NCBI GenBank assembly: GCA_028714995.1
Contig: JAQTLI010000213.1
Span: 1 to 5,665 of the forward strand
Length of the DNA: 5,665 nt
Direction: 5' to 3'
Source: Methylobacter sp.
Lineage (GTDB): Bacteria; Pseudomonadota; Gammaproteobacteria; Methylococcales; Methylomonadaceae
Shown: one piece after another, positions 1 through 5,665 of the stretch
Layout of the letters: every line of letters begins with the position of its first letter
Position numbering within the stretch: the first letter of the stretch is position 1
Program-made: the position numbers and the translations under genes
Notes under the pieces: generated by a model
What the model saw: only the letters and a program-made list of their open reading frames with translations
What the model was told of the DNA's origin: nothing
The model's database searches: none

Positions 1-198
1 TGGGAATATAACGGCAAGCAATATGTTGGCGTTCTTTCTGGTATAGGCGGCTGGGCAGGTATCGGTATCGCTGCTGGTCTTGACACTGGCGAAGCAGCCT
101 CAAACTCAGAAGGTTTAGGAGCAGTTGGCGCGTATAGAAGCCTAAGCTCTTACACTAAACTGGGTGGTACATTAACTGTATTTGCATTGCCTAACTAA
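1..198 (+). CDS. xoxF: XoxF-type PQQ methanol dehydrogenase, C-terminal fragment
   Basis: These are the last 65 codons, ending in TAA at 196-198; the rest of this roughly 600-residue protein lies left of the window. The family is a periplasmic eight-bladed beta-propeller quinoprotein that oxidises methanol with pyrroloquinoline quinone and passes electrons to a cytochrome cL. The visible tail carries the conserved closing segment: WEYNGKQYVGV (residues 1-11), a GGWAGIG motif (16-22), GLGAVGAYRSLSSYT (38-52) and a GGTLTVFALPN end. From family knowledge, this ending resembles lanthanide-dependent XoxF (XoxF5-like), whereas calcium-dependent MxaF usually reads more like GGWPGVGLVFDL with a longer tail. 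Context agrees: a XoxJ/MxaJ-family gene follows, but there is no mxaG or mxaI after it. The catalytic and metal-binding residues, including the diagnostic extra aspartate of XoxF, are outside the window, so the Xox rather than Mxa assignment is strong but indirect. Confidence 0.85.
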   Translation, partial: WEYNGKQYVGVLSGIGGWAGIGIAAGLDTGEAASNSEGLGAVGAYRSLSSYTKLGGTLTVFALPN

Positions 199-224
199 TC
201 GATCTGATATTTTAGATTGATCAT

Positions 225-262
225 AAAAAGCCCTGGCCGATTTATCGGCCAGGGCTTTTTTT
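225..262 (+). terminator. Strong intrinsic terminator after xoxF
   Basis: Positions 225-240 (AAAAAGCCCTGGCCGA) pair perfectly with 245-260 around a TTTA loop at 241-244. This gives a 16-bp stem with a GC-rich core, and the 3' arm runs into seven consecutive T residues (256-262). It lies 26 bases after the xoxF stop codon. It should end most xoxF transcripts before xoxJ, so xoxJ probably depends on read-through or on its own promoter. Confidence 0.93.
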
Positions 263-364
263 ATTCTTATTTTTATCAACAGGCAAAAACTCAATGCCAA
301 CTTTTAATTTAAGTCGCATCTCTTTATGCAGTAAACTATTGTTCCTTATTGTTTGATTCACACT
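263..364 (+). other. xoxF-xoxJ intergenic leader, no clear promoter
   Basis: This stretch between the terminator and the xoxJ ribosome binding site is AT-rich and contains no ORF or strong hairpin. A weak sigma70-like pair can be proposed (TTAAGT at 309-314 and TAAACT at 332-337, 17-base spacer), but the -35 box matches the consensus poorly. A promoter for xoxJ is expected here because of the terminator upstream, but the sequence alone does not fix its position. Confidence 0.35.
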
Positions 365-369
365 AGGAG
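365..369 (+). promoter_or_regulatory. Shine-Dalgarno of xoxJ, decides the start
   Basis: AGGAG at 365-369 stands six bases before ATG 376, which is ideal spacing. The in-frame TTG at 373 would be only three bases away, so ATG 376 is the better start. Confidence 0.85.
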
Positions 370-375
370 ATCTTG

Positions 376-1245
376 ATGGGGGCGACACCTCTGATTTACA
401 AAATATTTGCGACTTTATGCCTGACAGTAATCACATTTTCTGCTTCAGCAGGAGAGAAATTCAAAGTATGCGCTGACCCACTGAATCCGCCTTACTCCAC
501 TAAAAACAAAGACGGCTTTGAAAACAAAATTGCTGAACTGTTTGCCAAAGAGCTTGGACAAACCGTTGAGTACTACTGGCTTCCCCAACGTCTTGGATTT
601 ATCCGCAACTCCTTAAATGCACCGTTAAAAGACACCGATGTGGAAAGCAATGAATATAAATGCGATGTCATTATGGGCGTTCCTGCAGGGTACGACCTCA
701 CCTTAACAACCGATCCGTACTACCAGTCGACTTATGTGCTTCTTATCGCCAAAGGGCGCGGTTGGGATGACATTACCGATGCAGCCCAATTAGTCGATCT
801 GCCGTTGCAAAAACAGGAAGCATTGAAAATTGCAATGTTTGACCGCGGCCCCGGAACGTCCTGGATGCAAAAAAATGGCTTACTTGACCAAGGCATCCCC
901 TATCAAAGCATGTCGGGCGATAGTGACAATAATGTTGCCATGCAGATAGAGAAGGATCTTAAAGCGGGAAAAATTGATATGGTTATTCTGTGGGGACCTA
1001 TGGCGGGTTATGTTATTTCACAAAGCCCCAAAAACAGTTATTCCATGATTCCCATGAAATCAACGCCGGACATGAAATTTGATTTCGCTATGGCTATGGG
1101 TGTTCGCAATGGCGATAAAGCAAGAAAGGAAGCCCTTAACAAGCTGATTGCGGACAAAGCCAAAGAGATTCAAGCCATCATGGCGAACTACAACATTCCT
1201 TTGCTAGCCATCCCTAAGCAGGCTGTTCATGAGGATGACGATTAA
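376..1245 (+). CDS. xoxJ: XoxJ/MxaJ-family periplasmic binding protein
   Basis: The 289-residue product belongs to the quinoprotein-dehydrogenase-associated family of ABC-type solute-binding-like proteins (MxaJ/XoxJ). It is exported: residues 1-25 form a signal peptide with a short basic start, a hydrophobic core (about 10-21) and an SASA|GE cleavage site. The mature protein opens with the family signature KFKVCADPLNPPYS (28-41), followed by GFENKIAELFAKELG (47-61), YYWLPQR (66-72), CDVIMGVPAGYDL (96-108) and TTDPYYQSTYVLL (about 111-123), then a second lobe with VILWGPMAGY. The mature chain has only two cysteines, C32 and C96, a plausible disulfide pair. By family knowledge such proteins accompany methanol dehydrogenase, with a proposed role in enzyme activation, assembly or electron transfer; no transported substrate is established and no permease gene is present. 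The gene follows xoxF but is separated from it by a strong terminator. MxaJ is the alternative name; the lack of mxaG/mxaI afterwards favours XoxJ. Confidence 0.88.
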   Translation: MGATPLIYKIFATLCLTVITFSASAGEKFKVCADPLNPPYSTKNKDGFENKIAELFAKELGQTVEYYWLPQRLGFIRNSLNAPLKDTDVESNEYKCDVIMGVPAGYDLTLTTDPYYQSTYVLLIAKGRGWDDITDAAQLVDLPLQKQEALKIAMFDRGPGTSWMQKNGLLDQGIPYQSMSGDSDNNVAMQIEKDLKAGKIDMVILWGPMAGYVISQSPKNSYSMIPMKSTPDMKFDFAMAMGVRNGDKARKEALNKLIADKAKEIQAIMANYNIPLLAIPKQAVHEDDD

Positions 1246-1259
1246 TTTTCAATACTAAA

Positions 1260-1289
1260 GAAGGGCCGACCAGCAGGTCGCCCTTTATT
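1260..1289 (+). terminator. Terminator between convergent xoxJ and malQ
   Basis: AAGGG (1261-1265) and CGACC (1267-1271) pair with GGTCG (1276-1280) and CCCTT (1281-1285) around an AGCA loop, leaving a single bulged C at 1266. A short T-rich tail (TTTATT, to 1289) follows. It lies 15 bases after the xoxJ stop. The complementary strand also ends in a T-rich run, so it may terminate the malQ transcript from the other side too. The T-tract is weaker than that of the terminator at 225-262. Confidence 0.75.
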
Positions 1290-1309
1290 CCCCTAGTGAT
1301 GCAAAGGCA

Positions 1310-2779
1310 TTATTTCCGATTAAATAGTCCAACCAGAAACGCAAACCTGGCTGCCCGTTCATGTGACAGCTGATCCCACTGGAAACGCCATTTCCAATTT
1401 CCTATCGTTGTGCCAGGGGTATTCATACGATGCTCAGAACCCAGCTCTAGAATATCCTGCATGGGAATTACCGCAAGATTTGCAACAGATGCCAATGCTG
1501 CATGTATCAAAGCGCAATGCAATGAATAAGAGGGATTGCCTAAATAATCGTTAACGTATTTTTTCTCATCCTCACTAAGCTTTTCAAACCAGCCTAAAGT
1601 TGTGTCATTATCGTGAGTACCTGTATAAACAACGCAATTCTTTTCATAATTGATTGGCAAATAAGGGTTATCAGTCCCACCACCAAAAGCAAACTGCAAA
1701 ATTTTCATACCGGGTAAATTAAATTCGTCTCTTAATTCCTCGACTTCAGGGGTTATAACACCTAAATCTTCAGCGACCAATGGAATCGATCCATACGCCT
1801 CTCTTATTGCGCTCAGTAATGCTTTACCCGGCGCTTTAACCCATGCCCCGTTAATTGCAGTATCTTCAGCGGCCGATATTTCCCAGGCGGCTTCAAGACC
1901 ACGAAAATGATCAATCCGAATAATATCAAACAGTTCCAGCTGAGTTTGCATCCTTTCAACCCACCAATGAAATCCGGTTTCCTCAAGATATTGCCAGTTA
2001 TAATGGGGATTTCCCCAACGCTGTCCTGTTTGAGAAAAATAATCAGGCGGCACACCCGTCACAACAGACATTTCACCTGATTCATCAAGTTTAAAAACTT
2101 CCCTATTAGCCCAGACATCAGAACTGTCATAAGACACAAAAATAGGAATGTCGCCAAACAAAAACACGCCATGCTGATTGGCGTAAGCCTTTAAATCAAA
2201 CCATTGCCGAAAAAACACATATTGCTCAAACTTGATGCACTCAATTTCCGCCTTTAACCGCCGTCGGGCTTCTTTAATTGCATTGGCATCTTTTTGCTTA
2301 AAATGCTCAGGCCACTGGTTCCAGCACAATTGGTTAAATTCATTCCTAAGGGCTACAAACAGCGAAAAATCATCCAGCCAAAACGCCTTTGTCTGGCAAA
2401 AATAAGCAAAGCCGTCCTTATCATGTTGTTCGGCACGCTCTAAGAACCCATCAAAAGCTTCTGCTATCAAACGTTTTTTTGAGCAGTTGCCGAAATATTC
2501 TCCTTTTTTTTCGGAGCGCTGCAGCCAGCCTCGGTCCACCAGCCAATCAATATTAATTAACGCCGGATTGCCGGCATGTGCAGACAAGCACTGATAGGGC
2601 GAATTATCCGCATGGGTCATACCTAAGGGCAGAACTTGCCATACGCTAACCCCTGAATCATGAAGGAATTTTACAAAATGATATGCTTCCTTCCCCAAAT
2701 CACCCATGTCACCGGTACCCGGCAACGATGTAATATGCAGCAGGATACCTGCGCGGCGTTTGTTTAAAATATCTTTCAC
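1310..2779 (-). CDS. malQ: 4-alpha-glucanotransferase (amylomaltase, GH77)
   Basis: The enzyme transfers segments of alpha-1,4-glucan between chains, releasing glucose or lengthening maltodextrins in the cytoplasm. The 489 residues match the short, Thermus-type amylomaltases (about 500) rather than the longer E. coli MalQ (about 690). Conserved segments in order: GILLHITSLPG (11-21), WQVLPLG (47-53), SPYQCLSAHAGNP (60-72), FGDIPIFV (208-215), GVPPDYFSQTGQRWGNPHYNW (242-262), then the catalytic residues. These are the nucleophile D290 in RIDHFRG, acid/base E337 in VAEDLG and stabilising D390 in GTHDND. The C-terminus has IPMQDILELG and NTPGTTIGNWKWR. There is no signal peptide. Translation starts at GTG 2779-2777; no better in-frame start exists because the stop codon of the upstream gene lies in the same frame five codons earlier. 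It is the last gene of the glgC-GH57-malQ block and probably trims or recycles the oligosaccharides released by its neighbour. Confidence 0.96.
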   Translation of the reverse strand: MKDILNKRRAGILLHITSLPGTGDMGDLGKEAYHFVKFLHDSGVSVWQVLPLGMTHADNSPYQCLSAHAGNPALINIDWLVDRGWLQRSEKKGEYFGNCSKKRLIAEAFDGFLERAEQHDKDGFAYFCQTKAFWLDDFSLFVALRNEFNQLCWNQWPEHFKQKDANAIKEARRRLKAEIECIKFEQYVFFRQWFDLKAYANQHGVFLFGDIPIFVSYDSSDVWANREVFKLDESGEMSVVTGVPPDYFSQTGQRWGNPHYNWQYLEETGFHWWVERMQTQLELFDIIRIDHFRGLEAAWEISAAEDTAINGAWVKAPGKALLSAIREAYGSIPLVAEDLGVITPEVEELRDEFNLPGMKILQFAFGGGTDNPYLPINYEKNCVVYTGTHDNDTTLGWFEKLSEDEKKYVNDYLGNPSYSLHCALIHAALASVANLAVIPMQDILELGSEHRMNTPGTTIGNWKWRFQWDQLSHERAARFAFLVGLFNRK

Positions 2780-2794
2780 ACTTAGTGGTCTCTA
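2777..2794 (-). promoter_or_regulatory. GH57-malQ junction with GTG start and weak RBS
   Basis: Read on the minus strand, the junction is TAG AGA CCA CTA AGT GTG: the GH57 stop, four codons, then the malQ start, all in one frame. The only purine-rich stretch is AGAGA, overlapping the stop codon about nine bases before GTG, which is a weak Shine-Dalgarno. Initiation of malQ therefore probably relies on ribosomes that have just finished the GH57 gene (translational coupling). Confidence 0.6.
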
Positions 2795-4489
2795 TAAATG
2801 CTCAACGCCTGGTCGCATTGCCCCACCCATAACCGGAGCACCAGATCCCTGTGTAAATGACAGCGCCAGATAAGCCGGCGGCTCTTCACCCAATAATCTA
2901 TACAAATTAGCTAAATTAAGCCGGAACTGTTTTTCAAAATTACTGACCGCTTCCCCGGGATTATAATCACCAAACCACCAGAACCAATCAGAACCTTCAC
3001 AGACAGCCAGTTGAAGCTCGGCATCCTGAATTTGCTTGTCTGTTAACCTGCCGGATGAGATGACCTTGTCAAATACCCATTTAACGTCGCCCAGCATGTC
3101 CCAGCCGCGATTCTTGTCCGCATCCCCTATCCACGTCGAAAACGTGCCGTAAACCCAGCTGCCCGCAACCAACTTCGCCAATGGCTTAACTTCAACCTTA
3201 TTTTGCAGACACTCCGAAAAAGTAGTCAATTCAATATCCGGATGAACAGCCAATCGCTGATACAAGGCACTGAGGAAATAATAGCCGTTAGCTGGAAAAT
3301 ATTCCCAAGCGTTCTCGCCATCCATGATGATTGAAACCACCGCGTCGTCGGATTCATGTGCCGCAATATTTTGCAGATGATGAATCAAATCACCCACAGC
3401 ATCATCGGCATGCCACTTTGAATATTCAAAACCTATAAGGTCGGACAAGCCGTCATCCCGGAAAAAACAGGCTATATTTGTTTTTTTGAGTTTAAACGGA
3501 TGGTGAGTTCCTGATGGTTTCTCGTTTTCAGGAATACTCAAGCTATTACGCAACACAGAACCGCCACTCGCTGCCCAATCAAAGCTAAAATCGCCCAGTA
3601 TTTTCAGGGTCAGGTCACTAATACTGCCTTCTGAAGGCCAGCACCCCTTAGGTTTAAATCCAAACAATCGCTTAAAGGTCTGCACCCCTTTCTCAAGATG
3701 CCATTTGACCCGCTCTTCTCCTCCCGGATAAGCATCCAGCTCCGGCAAGGGAGCATTCGGTATAGCCTCATGAGTAGAATTCAAGTCCAGCAAAAGCGGC
3801 ATGATGGGATGCGCATAAGGCGTTACTGAAAGTTCAATCTGCCCTTTTCTAGCCAAGACCTTGTATCTGCAGATCACATTGGCCAATTGCTCACCTATGA
3901 TTTCTATGATCTCTACCCTTTCGTGCAAGGTGTAACCTGAACCTTTCTCTATTAAGCGCTTTACTCTGCTATCCGTTAATTTTACAGTTTCACCCATCCA
4001 GACCAGGTGATACCAAACCAGCATATCGCTGATAAATTGGGAATTGACATAACGTAAAGAATCGTAATGCTGATCAAGCCATTCAGCCATCTCAACCAGC
4101 TTTTTAAACGCCGGATAACGGTTTATTTGCCTTTCCCTGTTCGCCCGCATGCAGTCTTTAACCAATTTCATGCGTTCTTCAGTATCGGAGGGAATGCTGG
4201 GGTCAGCCAGAGCCGCCAACAAAGGGTCAGTAATAGAAATGCCGTCATGCAAATAACAGGCAACCTGTCTGGCATATTCTTCAATTTGTTCCAGAAGAAT
4301 AGGCGCAAAATTCACTACCGCTTTGGCCTTTGGCACGGCTTCCAAATGAGCAACCATGTCCACATAGTCTTTAATGACATGCAGATACGTCCAAGGCAAC
4401 TTATATTCTCCTGTTTGTAAATCCCTGTATTCAGGCTGGTGCATGTGCCAGCACAATACTAATTTCAACTTTTTCTTCTTATCTAACAT
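2792..4489 (-). CDS. Glycoside hydrolase family 57 (alpha-glucan-active)
   Basis: The 565-residue protein carries the five conserved regions of GH57: HMHQP (15-19), YAHPI (225-229), CWPSEG (283-288) with E287 as expected nucleophile, IIMDGENAWEYF (387-398) with D390 as expected acid/base, and GSDWFWWFGD (499-508). An additional FRDDGLSDLIGF block (343-354) is typical of the amylopullulanase-like branch. GH57 enzymes are retaining and include alpha-amylases, amylopullulanases, 4-alpha-glucanotransferases, branching enzymes and alpha-galactosidases. The DGEN form of region 4 argues for hydrolysis of alpha-1,4 and possibly alpha-1,6 bonds rather than for the TLGT or branching subfamilies, but the exact specificity cannot be read from sequence. 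There is no signal peptide (the N-terminus is MLDKKKKLKL), so it should act on cytoplasmic glycogen. Its ATG lies inside the end of glgC (11-base overlap) and malQ follows 12 bases downstream, tying it to glycogen metabolism. All five regions are intact. Confidence 0.9.
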   Translation of the reverse strand: MLDKKKKLKLVLCWHMHQPEYRDLQTGEYKLPWTYLHVIKDYVDMVAHLEAVPKAKAVVNFAPILLEQIEEYARQVACYLHDGISITDPLLAALADPSIPSDTEERMKLVKDCMRANRERQINRYPAFKKLVEMAEWLDQHYDSLRYVNSQFISDMLVWYHLVWMGETVKLTDSRVKRLIEKGSGYTLHERVEIIEIIGEQLANVICRYKVLARKGQIELSVTPYAHPIMPLLLDLNSTHEAIPNAPLPELDAYPGGEERVKWHLEKGVQTFKRLFGFKPKGCWPSEGSISDLTLKILGDFSFDWAASGGSVLRNSLSIPENEKPSGTHHPFKLKKTNIACFFRDDGLSDLIGFEYSKWHADDAVGDLIHHLQNIAAHESDDAVVSIIMDGENAWEYFPANGYYFLSALYQRLAVHPDIELTTFSECLQNKVEVKPLAKLVAGSWVYGTFSTWIGDADKNRGWDMLGDVKWVFDKVISSGRLTDKQIQDAELQLAVCEGSDWFWWFGDYNPGEAVSNFEKQFRLNLANLYRLLGEEPPAYLALSFTQGSGAPVMGGAMRPGVEHL

Positions 4490-5665
4490 AGTGTCTTCTT
4501 AATCCCAACATATCCGGCGTTACTAAAACGACCCCACCCGGGCTGACATGAAATCTTTTTTCATCCTCTGCCCTATTTTCGCCGATTATAGTGCCTTCCG
4601 GAATTTCACAGCCCTTTTCCAGAATCGCCTTGGTTATACGGCAATGACGACCAATATTAACTTCCGGCAAAACAATAGTATCTTGCAAGATCGTATACGA
4701 ATTAACTCGAACATTTGAAAACAACAAGGAATGCCTGACTTTTGAACCGGAAATCACACAGCCTCCTGAAACCATGGAGTCAACCGCCTGACCTCGTCTT
4801 TTGTCGCTATCAAAAACAAATTTGGCCGGTGGGGTTTGTGCCTGATAAGTCCATATTGGCCAGGTTTTATCATATAAATTCAAATCCGGCTTTACCCCTA
4901 TCAATTCCATGTTGGCAGACCAGTAAGCATCTATAGTACCTACATCACGCCAGTAACTTTGCACCCCACTTTGCAAGTCCAAAAATGGATAAGCATTGAC
5001 TATATATTTATCAATAACAGATGGAATAATATCCATGCCAAAATCGCGAGTTGAGCCTTTGGTATCGGCATCTTTAATCAACTGTTCATACAGAAAATCG
5101 GCATTGAAAATATAAATACCCATAGAGGCTAATGCGGTATCTGTTCTACCTGGCATAAGCGGAGGATTTTCCGGTTTTTCTACAAAAGCTCTAACCCGTC
5201 GGTTTGCATCGACATCCATGACACCAAAAGCCGTTGCATCTTGCAGCGAAACTTCTATACAGCCGATGGTTAAATCCGCATTTTTTGAAGCATGATCGGC
5301 AAGCATCGCACCATAGTCCATTTTATAGATATGATCCCCGGCAAGTACTAAAACATATTCAGGCTGGCGACTACGCAGAATATCAATATTCTGAAAAACA
5401 GCGTCAGCAGTACCCTTGTACCAGGAATCATCAGCATGTCTTTGCTGCGCTGGCATCAAATCGACATATTCACCAAATTCGCCGCGCAAAAACCCCCATC
5501 CTTGCTGAATATGGCGAATTAAAGAATGCGCCTTATATTGCGTCAAAATACCTATCTTGCGGATACCCGAATTCATGCAGTTGGACAACGGAAAATCAAT
5601 AATGCGAAACTTGCCACCGAATGGTACAGCGGGCTTGGCGCGCCATTCAGTCATATCCTTCAACC
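4479..5665 (-). CDS. glgC: Glucose-1-phosphate adenylyltransferase, 5' end missing
   Basis: GlgC makes ADP-glucose from ATP and glucose-1-phosphate, the committed step of bacterial glycogen synthesis. The reading frame stays open to the window edge, so the gene continues beyond it. The first full codon (TTG, 5663-5661) is an internal leucine, the L of the family motif GGRGxRLKDxT; about 20-35 N-terminal residues, including the ATP-binding glycine loop, are outside. Counting from that leucine, visible motifs are RAKPAVPFGGKFRIIDFPLSNC (8-29), WYKGTADAV (81-89), LAGDHIYK (107-114) with the catalytic D110 (E. coli D142), and FVEKPENPP (160-168) with the glucose-1-phosphate lysine K163 (E. coli K195). 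The C-terminal part (about 295-394) has the left-handed beta-helix repeats VSGGCVISGS and VLPEVNIG. By eye the alignment to E. coli GlgC has a constant offset of 32, without gaps, as far as K195. Position 7 is Trp where E. coli has the activator-binding K39. First visible gene of the operon; its promoter and possibly glgA/glgB are not in view. Confidence 0.96.
   Translation of the reverse strand, partial: LKDMTEWRAKPAVPFGGKFRIIDFPLSNCMNSGIRKIGILTQYKAHSLIRHIQQGWGFLRGEFGEYVDLMPAQQRHADDSWYKGTADAVFQNIDILRSRQPEYVLVLAGDHIYKMDYGAMLADHASKNADLTIGCIEVSLQDATAFGVMDVDANRRVRAFVEKPENPPLMPGRTDTALASMGIYIFNADFLYEQLIKDADTKGSTRDFGMDIIPSVIDKYIVNAYPFLDLQSGVQSYWRDVGTIDAYWSANMELIGVKPDLNLYDKTWPIWTYQAQTPPAKFVFDSDKRRGQAVDSMVSGGCVISGSKVRHSLLFSNVRVNSYTILQDTIVLPEVNIGRHCRITKAILEKGCEIPEGTIIGENRAEDEKRFHVSPGGVVLVTPDMLGLRRHYVR
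4495..4500 (-). promoter_or_regulatory. Shine-Dalgarno of the GH57 gene inside glgC
   Basis: On the minus strand AAGAAG (4500-4495) precedes ATG 4489-4487 by five bases. It sits within the last codons of glgC. The overlap ATGTTAGATAA (4489-4479) contains both the GH57 start and the glgC stop, an arrangement that suggests coupled translation. Confidence 0.65.

Noticed and set aside
199..224. Imperfect GATC-rich repeat just after the xoxF stop
   Set aside because: The matches are short and AT-rich with several mismatches; it does not form a convincing hairpin or operator next to the much stronger terminator.
309..337. Possible sigma70 promoter for xoxJ (TTAAGT, 17 bases, TAAACT)
   Set aside because: The -35 hexamer matches only about half of the consensus and the region is AT-rich, where such pairs occur by chance; kept only as a remark on the leader.
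373..375. TTG start for xoxJ, one codon before the ATG
   Set aside because: It would sit only three bases after AGGAG; ATG 376 has six-base spacing and is the stronger initiation codon.
1363..1554. Open frame of 63 codons on the plus strand
   Set aside because: It lies wholly antisense to the well-supported malQ gene, has no recognisable motif, and no ribosome site was evident.
1813..2055. Open frame of 80 codons on the minus strand
   Set aside because: It is a shifted frame within malQ itself, whose own frame holds the conserved GH77 motifs through this stretch.
4067..4420. Open frame of 117 codons on the plus strand
   Set aside because: It is antisense to the GH57 gene where that gene's coding frame is intact; the product shows no recognisable domain.
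5234..5602. Open frame of 122 codons on the plus strand
   Set aside because: It is antisense to the highly conserved GlgC catalytic region (GTADAV, GDHIYK); a shadow of that frame. The same applies to the 64-codon frame at 4742-4936.
5661..5663. TTG as the true start of glgC
   Set aside because: The family motif GGRGxRL continues upstream, so this codon is an internal leucine; the preceding two bases (GG on the coding strand) fit the end of an arginine codon.
1..5665. A hidden novel system (CRISPR, defence island, retron, mobile element, RNA gene)
   Set aside because: No direct repeat arrays, terminal inverted repeats, transposase or integrase motifs, or structured RNA were seen. Coding genes fill nearly the whole window and all are recognisable metabolic families.

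Overview
The window most likely comes from a gammaproteobacterial methanotroph of the Methylococcales type (Methylobacter/Methylomonas-like). This is inferred from gene content: the tail of a XoxF-type (lanthanide-dependent) PQQ methanol dehydrogenase and its XoxJ-family periplasmic partner sit beside a glycogen-metabolism gene set. The base composition is moderate, neither strongly AT- nor GC-rich. No rRNA, protein alignment or database search was available, so the genus is not established.

Layout, left to right. Positions 1-198 (+) hold the last 65 codons of xoxF. A strong, perfectly paired intrinsic terminator follows at 225-262. After a leader of roughly 110 bases without a convincing promoter, xoxJ runs 376-1245 (+), with a clear signal peptide and a good Shine-Dalgarno sequence. 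A second hairpin terminator at 1260-1289 lies in the short gap between xoxJ and the convergent left-pointing block. That block is read from right to left: glgC (ADP-glucose pyrophosphorylase, 5' end cut off by the window edge), a family GH57 glycoside hydrolase, and malQ (GH77 4-alpha-glucanotransferase). The three genes are tightly packed, with an 11-base overlap and then a 12-base gap, so they are very probably one operon whose promoter lies beyond position 5665.

How the genes work together. XoxF oxidises methanol in the periplasm, and XoxJ is thought to assist the enzyme or its maturation or electron transfer. The cytochrome cL gene (xoxG) is not in the visible part of the cluster. In the cytoplasm GlgC makes ADP-glucose, the glucosyl donor for glycogen synthase (glgA is not in the window). 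MalQ rearranges alpha-1,4-glucan chains, and the GH57 enzyme probably hydrolyses or remodels the glucan. All catalytic residues that can be checked by eye are intact, and no gene shows a frameshift or premature stop.

Nothing in the window looks like a mobile element, CRISPR array, tRNA/rRNA gene or defence system. The region reads as ordinary core metabolism. The points worth a second look are the terminator separating xoxF from xoxJ, the tryptophan at the allosteric lysine position of GlgC, the uncertain specificity of the GH57 enzyme, and the translational arrangement of the glycogen operon.
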